Shown here: positions 38,175 through 45,953 of the stretch, piece by piece
Position numbering within the stretch: the first letter of the stretch is position 1
Layout of the letters: each line of letters starts with the position of its first letter
Assembly (NCBI GenBank): GCA_044228685.1
Contig: JBGAUL010000024.1
Span: 12,401 to 76,400 of the forward strand
Reading direction: 5' to 3'
DNA from: JBBATK01 sp044228685
Lineage (GTDB): Bacteria > Bacteroidota > Ignavibacteria > Kapaibacteriales > NICIL-2
Length of the DNA: 64,000 bases
Position numbers and translations under genes: made by a program
The notes under the pieces: model-generated
What the model was told of the DNA's origin: nothing
The model's database searches: none
Seen by the model: the letters and a program-made list of their open reading frames with translations, nothing else

Positions 38175-38993
38175 ATGATGAAAAAATATACTCTCATTGT
38201 CCTTGGCATGTGCCTAGCGCTCACAAGCGCTGTATTCGCGCAACCGAAGATGGAAATTGTTGGTGGAGAAACTTTGGATTGGGGCAAGGTCACAGTACGT
38301 GACAACCCACTCAAAATGGTTTCGCTCGACACCTTTGTTGTGATCAAGAACGTTGGTAACAAGGACCTGATTATCGACACCATCAAGGTTGGTTGTGGAT
38401 GTACGACACCGCACTACACCTCAGACCCAATCAAGCCGGGCAAAACAGCTCGCGTTGGCGTTGGATTGAGTGCTGCGTTGAGTTCCGGAGAGTTGACAAA
38501 AACAATGACGATTTTCACAAACGACGATCCTTCGAAGATGGGTCGCCTTATGTATCTCAAAGCAAACATTTTCCGCGCACTGACTTTGACTCCACAATCG
38601 TTTAACTTCCCGGAAGTTAAAATCGGTGACACCGCGCGTTTCTTTGTTCGCCTCCGTAACAATGACACAAAGCCATTCCAAATCGAGCGCTTGATTGCCA
38701 CAAAAGGCATGAAGATCGATAAGAAGGGTCCTATTAGCATCGCATCCGGCGATTCCCTCACTATCAACGGAAGCTACATCGGTAAGGAACGTGGATACTG
38801 GAACGCAAATGTTGTTATCGAAACACCGGATCCGGATTTTCCTCCCTTCGAAATCAGCGCTTATGGTCAAGTTAAAGACTCACAAGGTGTTGTAGATCCA
38901 TCAGTGATTCAAATCGATCCAAGCAAGGCGAAGGACGGCAAGATCACAATTCCAAATCCAAACGCACCGGCAGCTGATAAGAAAAAAAAGTAA
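38175..38993 (+). CDS. Exported DUF1573 (ASH-like) protein
   Basis: A 272-residue secreted protein. Starting at the ATGATG of 38175 gives a clean signal peptide (MMKKYTLIVLGMCLALTSAVFAQ minus none of its core); an in-frame start at 38145 would add ten extra residues. The DUF1573 signature VIKNVGNKDL followed by DTIKVGCGCTTP is exact, and a second similar beta-sandwich follows (about residues 140-240). A basic tail ends in KKKK. DUF1573 domains are Ig-like, common in Bacteroidota periplasmic and surface proteins, with no known enzymatic role. It follows the sigma/anti-sigma pair by 91 bases and could be a member of their regulon or simply a neighbour. Confidence 0.85.
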   Translation: MMKKYTLIVLGMCLALTSAVFAQPKMEIVGGETLDWGKVTVRDNPLKMVSLDTFVVIKNVGNKDLIIDTIKVGCGCTTPHYTSDPIKPGKTARVGVGLSAALSSGELTKTMTIFTNDDPSKMGRLMYLKANIFRALTLTPQSFNFPEVKIGDTARFFVRLRNNDTKPFQIERLIATKGMKIDKKGPISIASGDSLTINGSYIGKERGYWNANVVIETPDPDFPPFEISAYGQVKDSQGVVDPSVIQIDPSKAKDGKITIPNPNAPAADKKKK

Positions 38994-39031
38994 CATTGGA
39001 TTCTGCAACAGAGCAGCAACCAATTCGTTTG

Positions 39032-39066
39032 AGCCCAGAAGTATTCACAACTTCTGGGCTTTTTTT
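39032..39066 (+). terminator. Rho-independent terminator
   Basis: AGCCCAGAAGT (39032-39042) pairs with ACTTCTGGGCT (39050-39060), followed by six T residues. It closes the DUF1573 gene. The ATG of the next gene lies only two bases after the T tract. Confidence 0.9.
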
Positions 39067-39068
39067 GT

Positions 39069-39575
39069 ATGCGTAAAGAATGGATAGCACGGTCGGAATC
39101 GTCCTTCGAACTCATCACCGATGAGCAGCTTCAGATCACAATGAATTTCGACTACTCCTCAAGCAAAAGAGTAGCACAATGCAGGATCGGCAATGAAGAA
39201 TATTTGATGACGGTTGAAGGATTTTGGAGCACGCGTATTGAAGTGCGCAAGACAGACGGCACTTCTGTAGCGAGAATCACTCCTCAAAAGTGGTACGCCA
39301 ATACATGGAATGTGCTCATCAACGGAAAGACGCTGACACTTGGTGTGCGGAACAACCCACTGGCAGAATACTACATCAATGACGGAACTCGCGATGTGCT
39401 CGCCTATGGTCTGGATACCAACAACGGAACCGCAACGGTGCGTATCAGCTCAGCAACAGAAGAAACAGATCCACTTCTCGACGCAATTCTCTGGTACCTC
39501 TTCCTGCCGCTTGCTAAAGAATCGATGGGTGACAATTTCACCTTCATGCTGATGCTGGTCGCGGCAATAAGCTAA
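39069..39575 (+). CDS. Hypothetical protein, beta-rich, with hydrophobic C-terminus
   Basis: I do not recognise this 168-residue product. It has no signal peptide. It is rich in short beta-strand patterns (QCRIGNEEYLMTV, WNVLINGKTLTLGV, GTATVRISS) of the kind seen in tubby/LURP-like barrels. The last 35 residues (LLDAILWYLFLPLAKES ... FTFMLMLVAAIS) are hydrophobic enough for a tail anchor. Its ATG sits directly after the T tract of the DUF1573 terminator, so its mRNA must come from readthrough, or start within the hairpin with almost no leader. It converges on the lipM-like gene with 14 bases between. Confidence 0.6.
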   Translation: MRKEWIARSESSFELITDEQLQITMNFDYSSSKRVAQCRIGNEEYLMTVEGFWSTRIEVRKTDGTSVARITPQKWYANTWNVLINGKTLTLGVRNNPLAEYYINDGTRDVLAYGLDTNNGTATVRISSATEETDPLLDAILWYLFLPLAKESMGDNFTFMLMLVAAIS

Positions 39576-39589
39576 TGCGATAACTCCCA

Positions 39590-40363
39590 TCAAGACCAGA
39601 CGCGCTGTATAGCCGATGAGCATTCACTAAAGGAAATGTCGCGACCACAGACTTCACGCAGACTTACGCTCTTTTCTTGCAATGTCCGCGCTAATCGTGC
39701 ACGGTCGTCCTCAACGTCTGTGCGAACAACATCTGCAAGTTTCAAATGACCTTCCCCGAGCAAGATCGATCCGTGCTGCAACAACACATGACCAAAAACG
39801 CGCTGCGCACTTCCCACAACTTTGCGCTCACGCCACATGATCTCTGAACGAGCTGCACTGCTGAAACAAAAAACGCTATCTGCAGAGCCTTTGTATCGCT
39901 GGGCAAAATTTGGTTGAACACGCTCATAACTCAAATCCTCCGGCGAGAATTCGCGAAGCGCTTCGGCAAGAATTGAGTGACTTACTCTGTAGATATCATG
40001 CACAGTAACTCCGACAGGGATTCTCATGCAAACTGAATAGGTAAGCTCGTCTGCATGAAGTACCGCTCGACCGCCTGTAGCTCGACGAACGCAATCAAAA
40101 CCCAACTCTTGACAGCGCTGCTGGTCGATGTCTTGCTCCTTTTGATTCTTCCCCAGCGACACGCACCAGGGACTCCATGAGTAGAGGCGCAGCTGGACGC
40201 GAGAATCGTCCTCGTCCGACAAAGACTGAGCATTCAGTTCGTCACGACGCATGTTTTCTGAACCTGAGAGTCCCTCGTCGATGCTAATAGTCGCATTCTT
40301 ACGCATGTATTCGCTCAACGCAAGGTCAGTTAGCTGGGCAGGATTTGTCTCTAATTCTATCAT
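39590..40363 (-). CDS. LipM-like octanoyltransferase / lipoate-protein ligase family protein
   Basis: A cofactor-transferase of the BPL/LplA fold, about 257 residues from the ATG at 40363. A longer frame from 40459 would overlap pyrE and its promoter and is rejected. The substrate-binding RRATGGRAVLH motif and the lysine in RKVVGSAQRV are intact. A Cys in SVFCFSS followed by EI, and LLQHGSILL, match the octanoyl-ACP transferase LipM rather than a lipoate ligase, since LipM uses such a Cys for the acyl-enzyme. The predicted role is to move octanoate from ACP to a lipoyl domain, the first step of lipoate synthesis. No lipA is in the window. acpS, which makes ACP active, lies across the divergent promoter. 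Confidence 0.78.
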   Translation of the reverse strand: MIELETNPAQLTDLALSEYMRKNATISIDEGLSGSENMRRDELNAQSLSDEDDSRVQLRLYSWSPWCVSLGKNQKEQDIDQQRCQELGFDCVRRATGGRAVLHADELTYSVCMRIPVGVTVHDIYRVSHSILAEALREFSPEDLSYERVQPNFAQRYKGSADSVFCFSSAARSEIMWRERKVVGSAQRVFGHVLLQHGSILLGEGHLKLADVVRTDVEDDRARLARTLQEKSVSLREVCGRDISFSECSSAIQRVWS

Positions 40364-40380
40364 GGTGAAACGAAAAGCTC

Positions 40381-40388
40381 TAATTTTG
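40381..40388 (+). promoter_or_regulatory. Bacteroidota-type -7 promoter element for pyrE-acpS
   Basis: TAATTTTG matches TAnnTTTG and lies 35 bases before the pyrE ATG. No clear -33 TTG is visible. The position also supports the shorter start of the divergent lipM-like gene. Confidence 0.45.
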
Positions 40389-40422
40389 TGATCAATTTGT
40401 CCCATACGTTCACAACCACAGC

Positions 40423-40965
40423 ATGGCAACTCAGACTCGTACGGAATTGGCGGCGGCAATTTACAACACTGCTCATATCACCGGGACCTTCCTCCTGCGC
40501 TCCGGAGCAACGAGTCATGAGTATTTCGACAAGTACCTCTTCGAAGCTCAGCCTGCACTTTTGGCTTCTATTGCTGAACACCTTTCTGCCCTCATTCCTT
40601 CAGATACAGAAGTTCTGGCTGGACTGGAACTCGGCGGAGTGCCCATCGCTACTGCCCTTTCGCTTCACACAGGAATTCCGGCTGCCTTTGTTCGCAAGAA
40701 GGCAAAGGATTACGGCACATGCAAAATCGCTGAAGGCGCAGAGTTGCAAGGCAAGCGAGTGTTGATCATTGAAGACGTCGTTACCAGCGGCGGACAAGTC
40801 GTGCTCTCAGCTCAAGACATTCGCGAGCGCGGTGCGACGATCATTGGCGCGCTCTGCGTGATTGATCGCGAAGCAGGAGGACGAGCAGCACTGGAAGCAA
40901 TAGACATCAATCTTCATCCTTTGTTTTCAATGACCGAACTCAAAGCTGCCGGAGGACAGGCATGA
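40423..40965 (+). CDS. pyrE: Orotate phosphoribosyltransferase
   Basis: Joins orotate to PRPP to give orotidine 5'-phosphate in pyrimidine synthesis. The PRPP-binding motif VLIIEDVVTSGGQ is exact (about residues 112-124). The KKAKDYGTCKIAEG loop holds the flexible catalytic lysines, and LLRSGATSHEYFDKYLF is the orotate-site N-terminal block. Length (180) is at the short end of the family. Its stop overlaps the acpS ATG by four bases (ATGA), so both are made from one message. No other pyr gene is adjacent. Confidence 0.94.
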   Translation: MATQTRTELAAAIYNTAHITGTFLLRSGATSHEYFDKYLFEAQPALLASIAEHLSALIPSDTEVLAGLELGGVPIATALSLHTGIPAAFVRKKAKDYGTCKIAEGAELQGKRVLIIEDVVTSGGQVVLSAQDIRERGATIIGALCVIDREAGGRAALEAIDINLHPLFSMTELKAAGGQA

Positions 40966-41342
40966 TCATCGGCATTGGCTCTGATCTCGTTGATGTTGCT
41001 CGTATCGCATCTTCTATCGAACAGTATGGCGAGCGCTTCCTCAACAGAATCTTTACTCCCACAGAACAGGAATACTGCAAAAAGTTCCACGGCACAGAAT
41101 CTGTTCATTTCGCAGCTCGATTTGCTTTCAAGGAAGCATTTAGCAAGGCGATTGGAACTGGCATTACACGCGGTTTTCAGTTCAAGGAATGCGGATGCAA
41201 GAACCTGCCTTCAGGTCAGCCAATCGCCGACCTCAGCGGTCTGATGCTCGAGCGCTGGGGACAATACCGCATTCACGTAACTCTCTCGCATACAAGCTCT
41301 GCTGCTATGGCAGTAGTAGTGATTGAAGACATCGCGTCTTGA
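40962..41342 (+). CDS. acpS: Holo-[acyl-carrier-protein] synthase
   Basis: Transfers the 4'-phosphopantetheine arm of CoA to a serine of ACP, making it active for fatty acid synthesis. The metal and CoA-binding motif GIGSDLVDVARI at the N-terminus (Asp8) and RFAFKEAFSKAIGTGI (Glu near residue 58) are standard, and LSHTSSAAMAVVV ends the domain. Length (126) is normal. Translationally coupled to pyrE. A 524-base stretch without a clear gene follows. Confidence 0.95.
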   Translation: MIIGIGSDLVDVARIASSIEQYGERFLNRIFTPTEQEYCKKFHGTESVHFAARFAFKEAFSKAIGTGITRGFQFKECGCKNLPSGQPIADLSGLMLERWGQYRIHVTLSHTSSAAMAVVVIEDIAS

Positions 41343-41779
41343 TCCGCCAACACAATTTTCATTTTCGGATCTCGAGTATTTGGTCCTAATTGTCGCTTTC
41401 GATCTACGCTCTTTGCCCTGACGTGTATGGCTAACTGTAAGTAAAACCTGACAACCTTCTTACTCGCAGAAAATTTTTTGTTTTAGCGCTAAAGCGCGAA
41501 ACACACTTTAACTGGTATTCAAAAATAACGGCGTACTAAAAGAACATTTCTTTTGTGCCAACGCTTACTAATCGTGCTGGAGACCGCACGGATACTAGCC
41601 TCAGCGAAGCTTGGACAACGTGACGCACCACCGATACGCGGTGAATTGTACTGCACGATTTGACCAAGATTTCTCTTCGAGCTTGACGAAAATCCAGTTG
41701 TTAAACATCTGTCAATGTCCGCACAAATTTTTGGTGGTTGCTTTTTAAGGCATTACTTTTAACAATCATTGACGCAATA
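41343..41779. other. Intergenic region upstream of the hairpin pair, possible RNA leader
   Basis: About 440 bases with no plausible protein frame. It contains the 12-base perfect palindrome TTTAGCGCTAAA (41482-41493) and a short hairpin CACCG-ATACG-CGGTG near 41628-41643. No known RNA family (tmRNA, RNase P, 6S) could be recognised. Together with the hairpins at 41780-41837, the small ORF and the terminator at 42016 it may form one transcript. Confidence 0.35.
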
Positions 41780-41837
41780 ATCGGACGCATGTCCTCCGAT
41801 AATTGATTCCCAAAAACTCCGGCGCATGTCCCCGAAG
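41780..41837 (+). promoter_or_regulatory. Tandem hairpins with an identical 9-base loop
   Basis: The first hairpin has stem ATCGGA/TCCGAT (41780-41785, 41795-41800). The second has stem CTCCGG/CCGAAG (41817-41822, 41832-41837) with one mismatch. Both enclose exactly the same loop, CGCATGTCC. Stems that differ while the loop is kept point to a structured RNA or a protein-binding site. Each loop contains ATG. The pair ends 30 bases before the small ORF. Confidence 0.45.
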
Positions 41838-41866
41838 AACTATGAAAACAAACGAAAGGTCTCGCG

Positions 41867-41995
41867 ATGTTATTTAAACAGCAATCATATTCACCCGCAG
41901 CTTTGAGCGCTATTTGCAGCGCTTATAAGGCTTGGCCGACCCTTGTGGCTCCAGTGGTGAACGATGATTATCTATACCGTCCGGATCGATCGTAA
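41867..41995 (+). CDS. Candidate small protein, 42 residues
   Basis: A 42-codon frame starting MLFKQQSYSPAALSAICSAY and ending in a Tyr/Asp/Arg-rich tail (NDDYLYRPDRS). I do not recognise it. In favour: AAAGG lies 7 bases before the ATG, a strong terminator follows 20 bases after the stop, and the leader has conserved-looking hairpins. Against: it is short, and two other starts (41826, 26 codons; 41842, 11 codons) lie just upstream in the other two frames. The 11-codon frame ends 8 bases inside this one, as leader peptides often do. The composition (one Cys, one Trp, no signal peptide) does not place it in a known peptide class. Confidence 0.45.
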   Translation: MLFKQQSYSPAALSAICSAYKAWPTLVAPVVNDDYLYRPDRS

Positions 41996-42015
41996 ATACT
42001 TTTACGATGAGTTAT

Positions 42016-42051
42016 AAGCCCGGACAATTGTGTTGTCCGGGCTTTTTTTTT
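42016..42051 (+). terminator. Strong Rho-independent terminator
   Basis: AAGCCCGGACAA (42016-42027) pairs perfectly with TTGTCCGGGCTT (42033-42044), followed by seven more T residues. A 12-bp stem of this quality implies a real transcript ending here, which is the best support for the small ORF or an RNA upstream. Confidence 0.93.
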
Positions 42052-42101
42052 GTTTAACCAGGAATCCAAAAACTTCTGCAGCATGAAGTAGTGGAACTCT
42101 T

Positions 42102-45100
42102 ATGAAGAATTTTCTGCGAAACATATTATTCAGCGATGTTGGAACGCTGATCCGTCTGGGACGCACCAGACCTTTAAGCGCCGGCGACATGCCGGAGCTC
42201 GAACCACATTTACGCGCATCAGTAGTTGAGAAGAACTACGTGGGTCTTCCTACAGCCAAGCCCTTTGCATTCGTATGGCACAGCTACTGGGCTGCAGGCT
42301 TTTCAGCGCGTCGAGGATTTATCATCGACTGTGTTCGTGTGCCCCTTGCACTCTGTGGTCCGTTGTTGATGCGCATTCTCCTGCAGCACATCGCATTGCT
42401 TCAAAGCAACCCGTCCATCTTCAACACAACGCTCATGTTAGCAGTGTTGTTGGCAATTGTGGTTATTACTGATGCAGTGACGGTACAGCATTTTTATTAC
42501 AACGCACTACTAACCTGGGGTAGAATCACCAACGGACTGAGCATGCGCGTGTTCAAGCATAGTCTTGCACTTCGACGCTCAGCTCAACTCACGACCCAAA
42601 CCGGCGACTTGGTTAATCACATGGCAAACGATACCGAGGGCATAGCTGAAGCTTCGTTCTTTGTGCCGGAAATCATGAGCTCTTTGCTACTCGTCGTTGG
42701 CTCCTTGATCATGCTGTTTTTTCTTATGGGTCCGGCAGCTCTTGCCTCGGTGCTCAGCATGATCCTGATGATACCGATCACAACCTTAGCAGCACGGCGA
42801 TTTGAGAAGCATGACTCAGACTTGTGGAAGCACCGTGATGAACGCGTGACTTTGATGTCGCAGATTCTCAACGGTATCCGTGTCGTCAAGTACTTCGCTT
42901 GGGAACGCAGTGTGCGCAACGAGGTCTCCGCTGTGCGCGGTAAAGAAGTTGATGCTTATGTACGACTTGTAAAGGCTGAATCACTTGGTGTCATGTTCTT
43001 TCTCAGCACGACCACAGTCGTTGCATTCGTAGGTTTTAGCACTTACGTGATGCTAGGAGGACAACTCAGCGCAGCCTTGGTGTTCCCCTGTTTGTTGCTC
43101 TTTATGCAACTCGAGAATCCTATTGGTTCATTGCCCCACTTCATCAAGAACTTGGCGCATGCTCGAGTTGCTGCGGAACGATTGCACACTTTCTTTCAAT
43201 TGGAGACTCTTGAGGCGGATATACGTCCGGAGTCCGAAGCCAATCGCGCAGTCGGTGTACGCCTTCAGAATTGCAGTGTCGAATACACGCGAAGCGAAAT
43301 CAAAGCCGAAGCATCTACGGACGCGAGTGCAAAGAGTGAGTCCACCGCGGAAGCACAAGTTGTCTCAGCCCTAAAAGACATCAACCTCACAATCGCCCCT
43401 GGCGAGAGCATCGCCATTGTTGGCGAGGTCGGTGCGGGCAAGTCATCGTTGCTTTCGGCAATACTGGGTGAAGTTGAATTGCAGAGCGGATCAATTGTCT
43501 TCGACAATATCGGACCGACGCAGCAGGCTAGACGTGCTTTCGTTTCGCAGGAGGCATTCATTCTCAATGCATCCGTACTCGAGAACATTCTCTTCGGAAT
43601 TGATGTGCAAGCATCATCGAACGAAAGTTCTTCTGCACAACGACGCGAAGTTGAGCAGGCGCTGTACCTCTGCGGATTAGATCGCGACATGGAGCAATTG
43701 AGCGCAGGCGTTGACACAGAGATTGGTGAACGAGGCGTCAACTTGTCCGGTGGACAGAAGATGCGCGTCAGTCTTGCGCGTGCTGTCATGAAGCAACCAG
43801 GCTTGGTATTGCTGGATGATCCACTAGCAGCAGTTGACGTGCACACAGAGGAGTTGCTCGCTGATCGCTTGATTTTCGGCGCTTGGTCAGGAGTTACTCG
43901 CATCGTGACAACGCACCGTCTTGCTCATCTCAATCGATTTGATCGCATTGTCTTTCTGCACGATCATCGCATTGAAGCGATTGGTAATCTCGAAGAACTC
44001 TCGGCTCGTTCGAAGCACTTCAAGAGTTTCATCGCAGAGCATGCAGCTGCTGAAGAGATGGCTAGCACCTTGACTCTTCAGAATACGGTCGCGCAGAAAG
44101 TTGAAGCGCCAAGTGGAGACGGACGGTTTATGGACGATGAGGATCGCATGACCGGCTCGATTAAGTCTGAGCTGTTCTTCAGTTACCTCAAGACCATTGG
44201 TCGCGCCAAGGGATCATCACCTGCTCTTGCCTACATAGCCTTAGTTTCAAGTTGCTTGGTAGTTGTCGCACTGCCGATCGCTCAAAACTCATGGCTCGCA
44301 TGGTGGAACGATGCTCTGCTTCACGGCAAGTCAATGTGGAGTTGGCTCGTTGATCCATTCCACGCACTTATCGTCTACGGCTTGATAGGCATCCTTGTTT
44401 TGCTTGCCAACTATGCGGAGCGATTGATTTGGATGCTGCGCGCAACGATGGCAGGACGAATCATACACGACAATACGTTGGAGTCAGTTTTAGCAGCGCC
44501 TCTGCGCTTCTTTGACACGACACCAATGGGACGTATTCTGAATCGATTCTCGCACGACATGGCGGGAGTCGACGATGAGCTCAGCTGGAACTTCGAGAGC
44601 ACATTCCGTTCTCTTGCCCAAATGCTGGGAACGCTAGTATTGATCCTTGCTGTTGTACCCGTAGTTCTGTTTGCAGCGGTTCCGGCATTGGTGATATTCT
44701 ATCGCATTCAACGCGACTACCGACGCTGTGCTCGTGAAGCAAAGCGTTTGGCGAGTATCTCTCGTTCGCCGCGATATGCGCATTACAAAGAGACCATTAG
44801 TGGACTTGGCGTAATTCGCGCCTATGGCCGTCAACAAGAGTTCAACGATCACTTCGTTCAGAAGCTGGAAAACTTCCAACGCATGAACTGGGGTTCAATT
44901 CTATTGAACAGATGGTTCTCGTCGAGAGCGCCGATTCTGAGCGGACTTATTGCACTGACTACGACTGTAACAATTGTTATACTCTGTGCCAAGGGCAGTC
45001 TAGCAGCCGGAACTGCCGGCGTCATCATAACCTACTCGCTGAATTTCTGGGCCTTCTTGAATTGGACGGTTCGATCATTTAGTGAAGTTGAGTCTCGAAT

Positions 45101-45890
45101 GACGTCGTACGAACGACTTCGTTCTTACGGCTCACTCTTACCGGAGCAGCGTGTTACCAGATTGCCTGAGTTGAGTAAATCGGTAGTATGGCCAACTAAG
45201 GGTAAGGTGGAGTTTAGAAAAGTACAAGCTCGCTACGCTGATGACTTGCCGCTGGTTCTTCGGGATCTCAGCTTCACAATCGAAGGCGGCATGCGAGTTG
45301 GAATTGTTGGACGTACAGGAAGCGGTAAGTCTACCATATTCCAAAGTCTATTCCGCTTCGTGCAACCTCTGTCCGGCTCCATCCTCATCGATGGCGTCGA
45401 CATTGCCTGCATACCTGCGGATCGACTTCGTCGCTCGCTTGCGGTCATTCCGCAAGATCCAATGCTCTTCATTGGAACCGTGCGCTCGAACTTGGATCGT
45501 TATTCTGAGTACGACGATGCGGCGGTGTGGTCGGCTTTGCGACGAGTTCATCTTGCCGATGTGATTGAATCACTTGGTGGACTTGAAGCAAGGATTAGTG
45601 AGAGTGGTCAGAACTTCTCTCAAGGACAACGTCAACTCTTGTGTCTGGCGCGCGCTATTCTTACGAGGGCTAAGATCATCGTCATGGACGAAGCAACAGC
45701 AAGCGTCGACGTTAAAACAGACGCATTGATACAGCAGAGTATCCATGAAGAGTTTGCGGGAATAACCATGCTCATCATTGCGCACCGACTAAACTCAGTG
45801 GCTGATGCGGATATGATAATCGAACTCATCCACGGGACGGCGCACGTACACTCGCAACTCAGCGAGGTAGAAGACGAAGAGATTGGCTAA
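42102..45890 (+). CDS. Full-length ABCC (MRP)-type ABC exporter
   Basis: A 1262-residue transporter with two membrane domains and two nucleotide-binding domains in one chain (TMD1-NBD1-TMD2-NBD2). NBD1 has Walker A GEVGAGKSS (about 441-449), signature LSGGQKMRVSLARA (548) and Walker B ending LLDDPLAAVD, with Asp where the catalytic Glu should be. NBD2 has GRTGSGKST (about 1070), FSQGQRQLLCLARA (1172) and MDEATASVD with the Glu. That asymmetry, and the GRTRPLSAGDMPEL segment near residue 24, are hallmarks of ABCC/MRP transporters, which are mainly eukaryotic. NBD1 alone should be ATPase-poor. There is no TMD0. Likely exports organic anions or drugs; substrate unknown. No partner gene is beside it. 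Confidence 0.9.
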   Translation: MKNFLRNILFSDVGTLIRLGRTRPLSAGDMPELEPHLRASVVEKNYVGLPTAKPFAFVWHSYWAAGFSARRGFIIDCVRVPLALCGPLLMRILLQHIALLQSNPSIFNTTLMLAVLLAIVVITDAVTVQHFYYNALLTWGRITNGLSMRVFKHSLALRRSAQLTTQTGDLVNHMANDTEGIAEASFFVPEIMSSLLLVVGSLIMLFFLMGPAALASVLSMILMIPITTLAARRFEKHDSDLWKHRDERVTLMSQILNGIRVVKYFAWERSVRNEVSAVRGKEVDAYVRLVKAESLGVMFFLSTTTVVAFVGFSTYVMLGGQLSAALVFPCLLLFMQLENPIGSLPHFIKNLAHARVAAERLHTFFQLETLEADIRPESEANRAVGVRLQNCSVEYTRSEIKAEASTDASAKSESTAEAQVVSALKDINLTIAPGESIAIVGEVGAGKSSLLSAILGEVELQSGSIVFDNIGPTQQARRAFVSQEAFILNASVLENILFGIDVQASSNESSSAQRREVEQALYLCGLDRDMEQLSAGVDTEIGERGVNLSGGQKMRVSLARAVMKQPGLVLLDDPLAAVDVHTEELLADRLIFGAWSGVTRIVTTHRLAHLNRFDRIVFLHDHRIEAIGNLEELSARSKHFKSFIAEHAAAEEMASTLTLQNTVAQKVEAPSGDGRFMDDEDRMTGSIKSELFFSYLKTIGRAKGSSPALAYIALVSSCLVVVALPIAQNSWLAWWNDALLHGKSMWSWLVDPFHALIVYGLIGILVLLANYAERLIWMLRATMAGRIIHDNTLESVLAAPLRFFDTTPMGRILNRFSHDMAGVDDELSWNFESTFRSLAQMLGTLVLILAVVPVVLFAAVPALVIFYRIQRDYRRCAREAKRLASISRSPRYAHYKETISGLGVIRAYGRQQEFNDHFVQKLENFQRMNWGSILLNRWFSSRAPILSGLIALTTTVTIVILCAKGSLAAGTAGVIITYSLNFWAFLNWTVRSFSEVESRMTSYERLRSYGSLLPEQRVTRLPELSKSVVWPTKGKVEFRKVQARYADDLPLVLRDLSFTIEGGMRVGIVGRTGSGKSTIFQSLFRFVQPLSGSILIDGVDIACIPADRLRRSLAVIPQDPMLFIGTVRSNLDRYSEYDDAAVWSALRRVHLADVIESLGGLEARISESGQNFSQGQRQLLCLARAILTRAKIIVMDEATASVDVKTDALIQQSIHEEFAGITMLIIAHRLNSVADADMIIELIHGTAHVHSQLSEVEDEEIG

Positions 45891-45903
45891 GTAGTGATTA
45901 GAT

Positions 45904-45938
45904 GGAGTCTTTGGTAAAAAAAACCAAAGACTCCTTTT
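45904..45938 (+). terminator. Rho-independent terminator between converging genes
   Basis: GGAGTCTTTGGT (45904-45915) pairs with ACCAAAGACTCC (45923-45934), with four T residues after it on the plus strand. It terminates the ABC transporter message and may also block the converging kynurenine-pathway operon. Confidence 0.88.
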
Positions 45939-45953
45939 GTTTTCAGCAATGTT

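Noticed and set aside
40364..40459. Longer N-terminus for the lipM-like gene
   Set aside because: It would overlap the pyrE start and the TAATTTTG element, and the added residues are Cys/Pro-rich with no family match.
41482..41493. Palindrome TTTAGCGCTAAA as a plasmid-type or chromosomal origin element
   Set aside because: A single 12-base palindrome with no iterons, DnaA boxes or replication gene nearby is not enough.
43417..43680. Plus-strand 87-codon frame inside the ABC transporter
   Set aside because: Out-of-frame shadow of NBD1; Walker and signature motifs are in the main frame.
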